Shown in pieces: positions 56,600 through 64,000 of a stretch of 64,000 nt of DNA. The stretch covers positions 75,968,059-76,032,058 of the forward strand of contig CATIUR010000001.1 in the NCBI GenBank assembly GCA_949592205.1. Direction: 5' to 3'. The position numbers and the translations under genes were made by a program. How positions within the stretch are numbered: the first letter of the stretch is position 1; each line of letters starts with the position of its first letter. The notes beneath the pieces were generated by a model that worked only from the letters and a program-made list of their open reading frames with translations, ran no database searches and was not told the origin of the DNA. The DNA comes from Helichrysum umbraculigerum (lineage: Eukaryota > Streptophyta > Magnoliopsida > Asterales > Asteraceae).

Positions 56600-59590
56600 T
56601 GATGCACGCTACAAATAAGCGGTTCGTAACGGCGATCGGTGGGTTTTTAAAATTTATAATTGCTGGGGTCTAAACGTGACTTACTAATACTGAACCAAAG
56701 GCTAGTAGATGGTAAGTATGACGTAGAGTCGTTCTTAAAGAGAAACTGAATTGAAACGGAGGTGATCCAATCAATCTTTTTTTTCTAGTAAAGGTTTTAA
56801 AAGAGTGCGTTGGGGGTTTTGGTTCAGTTAACTAGATAAACTAAATAAAGCGAATAAAATATAATAATAAATCAGATAATAAAAGTAGTATTTGTTGTGA
56901 GTTCATTAGCTTATAATGTGGGACGATGACTTTTAGGGAAAACGTTTACTAAATTTGGAATGTTCACTAGACTTGGTAGTTTATGGTATAACCAACAGAT
57001 TCCCTATTAGTCGGTTATCAACTAATATGTCACGAGGAACTATGGTGTCATGATTCTGATTAAACAAACAATGCTCAACTCTCCACACTCTCCTATGAGG
57101 GAGTCAGTGGCCCTTATTATTGAACGCATTCGCTCGTGGGCGAAGGAATAGAGTAGCAAGTCCACAACAAGTCTAACCGTTCTTAATACCATAAAGACTA
57201 TAAATCCAGCAAACAACTAACTTAGCAAATATGTTCGGACTTAGTTGATCAATTTCCATTAATGAAATTCAAGCATGGTAAACGAGGGAAAGTGTTGAGG
57301 TTTCTTGCGTACCTTACTTTAGATTTCATAGGTTAAGGAAAAGTATCACTTTGAATTAGATTTTAAACTAGCCTTTCTTAATACAATTAACAAATCCCTA
57401 GGTTTTCGTAAATGATTATTTAGCCTATAGCCTACCTAATCTAATCTAATCTAAACTAACTAATCTAATTAAAATGCTGACGGCTTTTTGCATAAAGTTA
57501 AACCCATACCATGTCGGAAAATACTATGTTAGTTCACAATGTATTTAATCGTTTACCGATGTTTCCATTGTGAATTTAATTACTTCGCGATGTTTGCATG
57601 ATAAGTACATTGTGATTGGAAGTGTACAATACTCATGGCAATTCCACGTAATCACATTGCATTTTTTGATGCTTGCATGACGCTACAATTAAAACCATAG
57701 TTTTTAGACAGATAACTATTGACCAAGTATTAAGGTTCGCGACTCCTCTTTACAAGGTTACAATCACGTTTGTCAATCGAAAGGCGAATGTAAGTTTTAG
57801 GTTTAAAATCATAAGATAAGTCCGTTCATAAAGTTTCCATTTCAATAATGTCGATCCATAATACAACTACCTTCGGTTGTTACCGGCTTCCATGCGTTTG
57901 TACTTTGCTCGAAAGCATTTCCAGCACTATACCAAGTAAACAGTCGAATAGGGGCCGTCATATTATTTCACGACACATTTAAAGTCATCCCACAATTATA
58001 TATGCTAACTACATCACAACAAATACAATAGTAATCTACTCGCTAATCATGGCATAAACGATCTCTAGCATAATTAAAGCATACATATTTAATTAAATAG
58101 AAAAGGATAGAAATAACAGAGATTAATATGCGAGATGGAATAGACTTGAATTAATAAGCGTATCTCCAAGCGTACACCAAAGATTACAAGATGTTCCTCA
58201 CCAAAGATTACAAGCACGTTCCTTGCTTCTATTCTAGCTAGCCTAATACTAATACTAAAATAAAGAAAGAAAGAAAAGCTAGAAGCTATAGAAATAAGAA
58301 ACATATAGAAAGTGTGTTTTCTAAGGTGTGGAAGGTGTGTCTTCAAATGAACCTTGGTGCCTCCTATTTATAGGTGAATTTCGGCTCACGTTAGCAATCC
58401 AAGGAGCACATTAGCAAAAGGTGGAAAAGGTGGTGCACCGGGTACCAAAAAGCGTGTAAAGGTGGTGCACCGGCTACCAAAAAGCATGTAAAGGTGGTGC
58501 ACCGGGTATACACAAGGACCAAAAAGAGGAAACGGGGCAGGGGGCAGGTGGCCGGCACCTCCCACCTGTAGGCCGGTGGCGGCTGGGTGGTGGCCGGCGG
58601 CGGCTGGCACCCCCCGCCCCGGTTCGCTGTCTTTTGCTTCGTTTATTGATTCGCGCGTGTTTTCTTCATTATGCGTCCGTTTGCGTCGATTCTTTTTTCG
58701 TTGGATTCGTAAATCAAAAACGTAGACTTTGATGAAAAGATATTCCAAAAATATGTCTCTGAACTTTAGATGTGTCGTACGAATAGTTTGGATCTTCCGA
58801 CGTACGTAGAATCTTCATTCTTCGTCCGTTTTTGTTGATTCTTCTTCTGTTGGATTCGTAATTACCAAATGAACATCTTGGATGCGATAGATGTTGGTGA
58901 TGGGCACTTTTGTCTTGAAATCTCGTTTTGATGCCTTTAATCTTCAAACGTGTGTGGAATCTTCGTTTTTCATCCGTTTTGCTTGATTTTCATCGTGCAA
59001 CCTTGTTTTGACCATCTTGGCATAATACTAATGGTTTGTATTGTTTTTGAGTTAAAATACCAAGAATCATTCCAGAATGAGAGAGATATCGGTTGTAAAA
59101 ACGTCACTTTTTACGCGATATCAAGTATCCCACAGTTAGAACTTTGCTTATCCTCAAGCAAACTTGAATTTCTAGCATGGTTAAAAGTAAGCCGATGATG
59201 AAATATTTTAAGGCGAAACTTTTTACAAAGGGGGTTTTGGAAAAATAAAATATTTGTTCTTTGAAAAAGCAGGGTTGTAATCTTTGGGAGCGTGCTTTTG
59301 ATATTTGATCGTAGATACATGACTAGGTGATCCTCTCAAGGTGGTCACTCAAATCACTCAAAGTGTTTAGGGTTTCCTATTCTATTATATCAATAACTCA
59401 GAATGCCAGTCATGTATCGTTTATCGTCATAGGCTTGATCGAGAATCAAATCGTTACCTTTTAAGTGAGCGTGAAGTCGATTTAGCCACAATCATTCTAG
59501 GAGAGGGGATGTAGGGTTTTTTTGGAATGGAGGTGATATGAGAGGGAGTTGTGTTGTTTTTTTCGGGTTTCTTTTTGGTGAAGCGGAAAG
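56600..59590. mobile_element. possible Tat/Athila-type LTR element piece
   Basis: It starts TGATGCACGC exactly where the OTU frame is lost and has no clear coding. It contains phrases typical of such LTRs in plants, for example a CTTTGCTTATCCTCAAGCAAA stretch near 59142. It has a 32-bp repeat (AAAGGTGGTGCACCGGGTAC..., three units at about 58427-58512), a GC-rich patch at 58530-58625, and a repeated CGTCCGTTT...GGATTCGTAA unit at 58672-58865. The right end is hidden by the fourth Sirevirus at 59591. Family and orientation are not certain. Confidence 0.4.
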
Positions 59591-60205
59591 TGTAAGTCCC
59601 TAGTTCTTAGGATCGATAACGAGGTTATCTTTAGGTATTAAGGTGCGGAATTCCTTAATACTTGGTTCACGGATTGTGAACGAATTGTTTCGCAAGATAA
59701 TAGCGAATTGATTAACGTTTTGCTTTGTATTGATTATAACGAATGTTAATCTATCAATACCTAGCCTAACAATACTTAGAATTACGAATTAATGCTCTGG
59801 AAATCGAATGGCAAAAGTCCTTTTTTGTTTAAACCCTAATTTTGTATATATATGAATTCTGCCGACTCGACTCGCAGCCCGATGGGCTCTGCGAGTCAAC
59901 TAACTTCGTAGCCCAAAACCAAGCCCATACTGATCTCGGTTCGTTGCCACCTCTACGAGCCCAGATCTCGACTCGCAGAACTCAATCCTGCGACTTGAGA
60001 TCTCATCTCGCAGACAGACTTTAGTTTGCATTTTCATTCTCGATATTCGTCTAACACTTTATCTTCTAATATATTTAACGAATATTAACAACAAACTAAT
60101 ATCATATTAATTATTACAATTCAAAATCAATTGTACACACTTGATTATAATAATCACTAGTACTATTACAAGCTAGATCTGTTGTCACACATACATGTCC
60201 CAACA
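59591..60205 (-). repeat. 3' LTR of the fourth copy (615 bp)
   Basis: TGTTGGGACATG to CTTACA on the - strand. It is closest to 35518-36134, sharing for example the GATAACGAGGTTATC segment. ACTCGC/GCGAGT motifs lie at about 59865-60015. Confidence 0.9.
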
Positions 60206-60267
60206 GACTCCCCCTTGACAATAACTCTAGCGTCTATGTTACTATGTTTTTAAGTTGTCTTTGATTT

Positions 60268-60740
60268 TCACTTGTAAATCTTACTTCCAGCAAAAATCTT
60301 CAATTTGATACAAGTTTTAACCATCATTTGATAATCACGTGCTAAATCACCCCATGCTTCTGTCGTCAAGATTATATTTTCATTCAACTTTATCAAATCT
60401 TTCTTCGACATGTTCATTAGGTGTTCGATGGTCATAAACTCTGAAGTTTTCTCTTTCACCACCTTCAACCTCATCATCAGCTTCAACCATGACAGCTTCT
60501 CCATTCTCTGAATCCACGTGCCATCTCTTCAAATTTCCCAAAATATCTTGTGGCATTGTCTTCAGTGGAATTTGCTGAACACACATAACAGCTGGATATA
60601 TCTTTTTTCTTCTTCTTCTTCCAGTTCTTTGACTTTTCTCTTGTAGTTTCACAGTCTTCCCTTTTCTTGGCTTAATCTGTACAAACTTATTTGTACCAAC
60701 TTCAGTTCTAATTATTCGTTCAACACGTTTAGCATAATCA
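60268..60740 (-). pseudogene. exon 6 remnant of the downstream gene, fourth copy
   Basis: It keeps the part from DDYAKRVERIIRTEVGT through the basic GRRRRKK run to KIFAGSKIYK, with a frameshift near 60425 (FRVYDHR continues in another frame). The upstream part of the exon is gone. The fused spacer bases give a chance start 15 codons before. Confidence 0.85.
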
Positions 60741-61996
60741 TCATAAAATAGAATACGAAACATAAAAACTAACAGTGGTATCAAATACCATTTTATTAAT
60801 CACTTCAATAAAATAAAATACATAAAGTAACTGACTAAGAATTTAACTGCTTAGGGATCATATTGGAGAGAACAAGTTATTTATAATTTATTAAAAAGTC
60901 TAAGTTGATTGTTAGTATACATATCTTATGAAATTCAAATAAATTACCATAAAATTACAACTAAATGTATCATTTATACATTTATATTTATAAAACTATA
61001 TCTTAGGTACCTTTATCCACATAGCATAATTAATAAATGCATTATTCACATAAAGTGAATGTTTTAATCATAAATAGTTCAAGACGATTAGCGGTATTAT
61101 GATCCACATAAACAAATTATACACATTTCCTAAGCAAATACTTTATTATTAATATGAATATTATCAAGTGCTTCCTATTAGATGACATATTGAATAATTT
61201 CAAGTAAAACTCATAACACTGCATCGTTTAACTTCAAGGTAGCGGTTACTAAATGATGTATCTTTTCGAAACATATAACATACACTTGAATTTTAAAGTC
61301 AGACAAATATCAAACATACTTTGAATATGCTATGTTATCCAAGTCTGTACTTAGTACAACAGAGAATCCCTTCTAGCATAATTCAAAATATATTTGAGAA
61401 TATTAATTTAATTAAAGGTTTCAAATCTGTCCAGTAATTAAGTTAATACCCATATTGCTACAATTTGTCAATTTAAATTAAATATGCATGATAACAGTGT
61501 ATGGCAGTACCATCATTCAACAATTAAGACTAATGTCATACATCATAGAATAGTAACATAAGATAATAAACAAGTAATTATTTAACTTCTTAAAGCTTAG
61601 AAAATGTCATATAATTTGCCTTCCAGTACATCATATGATGAAGCCATCTAAGTTTTTCATTAAAATAGACAAATTATAACTTGTGGATATAGGTGTATAA
61701 TCAAATAAATATAAACACATACCTGTAGAACCGTTGAAGTTCTAAAGTAACTTTATTTGAACCTACTAACACATCATCCTTAGTACTTAAGCGTATTATT
61801 GTAAAGCTTATTCTCCTAATGTACTATCATCTCCCTTGTTTTTGCAGATACAAAAAAAAACTTAAAAAATTTTAAGCTTTAATGAAGGCGATTCCCCTTA
61901 GGTAACAAGCAAATGAATGCCATACGCCTTTTTTATTATTATTTTTTTTAACACATAAAAATACTAACTATTACAAAAATACCCTTGGAAGACTAA
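60741..61996 (-). other. post-pol spacer of the fourth copy
   Basis: Non-coding. It keeps CTGTACTTAGTACAA (61345-61359), CATCATATGATG (61629-61640) and CTCCTAATGTACTATCAT (about 61813-61830). The second GTACTTAGTAC copy is lost in a small deletion near 61427. Confidence 0.75.
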
Positions 61997-63432
61997 TCAC
62001 TCTGGATTTCTCATTCCGTTCAGTTGAACCAACGTCTCAAATCTTGCTCTGTCGAACGCCTTGGTGTAGAGGTCTGCTAAGTTATCCGCAGTTGGAACCT
62101 TAACTAACCGTATCATTTTCTTTTCAGCACAATCTCTGATAAAATGATGTCGAATATCAATGTGTTTAGTTTTACTGTGCTTCACCGGATTATTGGTGAT
62201 CGACATAGTTGATTCATTATCAATCATCATAGGAGTGTTGGTTATATTTAACCCGTAATCCCGCAGTTGCTGTTGAATCCAAAGAACTTGAGAGCAACAG
62301 CTGCCAGCTGCAACATACTCAGCTTCACATGTAGAAATGGCTACCGAGGTTTGCTTCTTGCACTGCCAGGATACTAATCTACCTCCTAGAAATTGACATC
62401 ATCCGGTAGTAGATTTCCTATTCTGATTGCATCCTCCATAATCCGAATCACTATAAGCTACGAGATCTAAGTCTCCTTCAATCGGATACCAAAGACCCAG
62501 CTTATGTTTTCCTTTAAGGTAACGAAAGATTCGTTTAACAGCTTGCATATGTGACTCTTTCGGATTAGCCTGATATCTTGCGCATAAACAAACAGCAAAC
62601 GTTATGTCAGGACAAGAGGCAGTTAAATACATTAATGATCCGATCATGGCTCTATAAAGAGTTGGATCCACGTCGCTATCACTCGATGTATCTGGACCTA
62701 GTCCGTGATTGACTGGAATTGGAGTATTGTAGACCTTACTTTCATCCATCTTAAAGCGTTCTAATAGCTCATATGTATATTTAGATTGATGAATAAAGAA
62801 TCCATCCTTCTTTTGATCAACTTGTAATCCTAAAAAGAAATTCAACTCTCCCATTGCAGACATTTCAAACCTTTTTCTCATGAATTTTTCGAATTCTTGA
62901 CACATCTTTTCATCAGACGATCCAAAGATAATGTCATCAACATAAACTTGCACGAGAAGAAAATCTTTCTTCTTCCACTTCACAAACAGTGTACTATCAA
63001 TCGATCCTCTTGTAAATCCATTCTCAAGTAGATACGTTGATAGTGTTCCATACCATGCCCTAGGTGCTTGATGTAATCCATATAGAGCCTTATTCAAACA
63101 ATATACTCTATCTGGATACTCAGTATCAGCAAACCCTGGCGGTTGTGAAACATACACCAATTCTTCCACTTTGCCATACAAAAAGGCACTCTTAACATCC
63201 AACTGATAAACCTTTATACCATAATATGATGCGAATGCTAAGAAAACTCTAATTGCTTCTAGCCTAGCAACTGGTGCAAACACTTCATTGTAATCTATAC
63301 CTTCTTGTTGATTAAAACCTTGAACCACTAGACGATCTTTATTGCGAGTAACGATTCCCTTATCATTTCTCTTATTTTTAAATACCCATCTAGTTCCAAT
63401 TGGATATTCTCCCTTTGGTAGGTCAACCAACT
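61997..63432 (-). pseudogene. pol: copia pol, RT and RNase H, fourth copy (5' cut)
   Basis: RT from ELVDLPKGEYPIGTRWVFK with the YVDD box (about 62935-62946), then RNase H to LADLYTKAF and the stop at 61997. A TGA near 62399 replaces the GGA codon found in the F1a copy (reads TTG-TGA region after RKST). Otherwise the RT frame is open. Protease and integrase are missing because another element starts at 63433. Confidence 0.9.
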
Positions 63433-64000
63433 TGATGTGCTAAAATCAGGTTATAAATTTAAAATAGAAAATACCGAAGATCTAGACTAAAACACAACTA
63501 GGCAAGTGTACCTAATCGCACAATAATATAGCTATGATAATTTCCGGGTTAAGTTCGTCTCCTCAGGGAACAGTGTAATGATTATTCTAAGTAATTAATT
63601 TATCTAATAATTAAACTAACAAAACAAGTAAAGATTGGGATTTTTGTGTCTTTTAACGACAGACAGTCAAAAAGGATTTTATAAAATAATAATAAACTAC
63701 AAACAGCTAATAAATGATAGATTAACTAAGATAGATTAAATATGTTTGCTTAGACTGTTTAACATCTAGTTATTGGATATATGGATTAAGCACTGGATCA
63801 GGATTAGTCAACTTAGAAGACACAATTCGGACATATTAGTTGTCACGTCAAAGTCACTTAATTAAGATTATACAACCCAAGTGTCCTTGAAGTTTAAAAC
63901 CTCTTAATTATAAATTGTGCAATCAATGAAATCACAAGTTAATCTGTATGACCTTATTTTCATAAAAATCACTAATCATGCAAGATGTCTCTAAACATGA
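63433..64000. mobile_element. second TGATG-type LTR start, runs off the window
   Basis: It starts TGATGTGCTAAAATC at the point where the pol of the fourth copy stops. It holds a GGCAAGTGTACCTAATCGC ... CTCCTCAGGGAAC stretch of the kind seen in Tat/Athila LTRs of plants. The far end and target duplication are not visible. Confidence 0.4.

Larger units (their letters stand above)
59591..63432 (-). mobile_element. fourth Sirevirus-like copy (F1b type) with internal deletion
   Basis: A - strand element with 3' LTR (59591-60205), purine tract (60206-60217), end of exon 6, spacer, RNase H and RT. Exons 1-5 and the first part of exon 6, the leader intron and the internal promoter are deleted: exon 6 sequence joins spacer sequence at about 60740. 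The 5' side is cut at 63432 by another element. Confidence 0.88.

Noticed and set aside
58386..58748. Protein gene on the - strand with Pro/Ala-rich part
   Set aside because: It spans the 32-bp repeat and the GC-rich patch; the composition follows the repeats and there is no domain.
1..64000. tRNA or rRNA genes
   Set aside because: The only tRNA-related sequences found are primer sites complementary to initiator tRNA-Met (28442-28453, 20367-20379, 44713-44725); no cloverleaf or rRNA stretch was recognised by eye.

Overview
The window is transposon-filled intergenic DNA of a flowering plant. It is AT-rich, has long LTRs, spliceosomal GT-AG introns inside mobile elements and no bacterial gene structure. 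The element families resemble, from memory only, those common in Asteraceae; I cannot fix the species. I see no intact host gene. The only non-retroelement coding remnant is a broken MULE-like gene with an OTU domain (about 55285-56599).

The layout is a deep nest of LTR retrotransposons. (1) The host is a diverged Sirevirus-like Ty1/copia element, here called family 3. Its RNase H end is at 36143-36454, its downstream gene at 50319-52875 and its 3' LTR at about 52912-53385. Its left part lies before the window. (2) A + strand Sirevirus-like element (F1b; 1-4437 plus 29041-36134) sits in the family 3 RNase H region. (3) A complete - strand element (F1a, 4438-29040, TSD ATAAA, 585-bp LTRs with 4 differences) sits in the spacer after the pol of F1b. 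(4) A non-autonomous LARD-like element (14276-24415, TSD GATCC) sits in the integrase domain of F1a. A second LARD copy in + orientation (38579-50158) sits in the family 3 leader intron. Its 5' LTR carries a solo LTR (40862-43476, TSD AGCTT) and a hAT-like fragment. On the right are the MULE/OTU remnant, an element starting TGATG that cuts it (56600-59590), a fourth Sirevirus copy with a large internal deletion (59591-63432, - strand), and another TGATG element running off the edge (63433-64000).

The main result is the gene downstream of pol in these copia elements. The separate reading frames after pol resolve into one gene of six coding exons, with consistent GT-AG introns and phases, encoding about 1,009 residues (F1a, 9200 to 5078 on the - strand). 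F1b keeps most of the same splice sites. Family 3 has the same protein regions in one continuous, now broken, frame without coding introns. In all three copies a TATA box lies 194-201 bp before a splice donor, and a leader intron ends at or beside the start codon. This suggests an internal promoter and a spliced transcript separate from the genomic RNA. Several short palindromic blocks in the spacer between pol and this promoter are conserved between the two families. The protein shows no signal peptide or membrane segment, so the usual label 'envelope-like' is not supported by sequence.

Pol is broken in both F1 copies, and most premature stops can be read as single C-to-T changes against the sister copy. 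F1a still has open gag frames. All functional statements are inferences from sequence read by eye.
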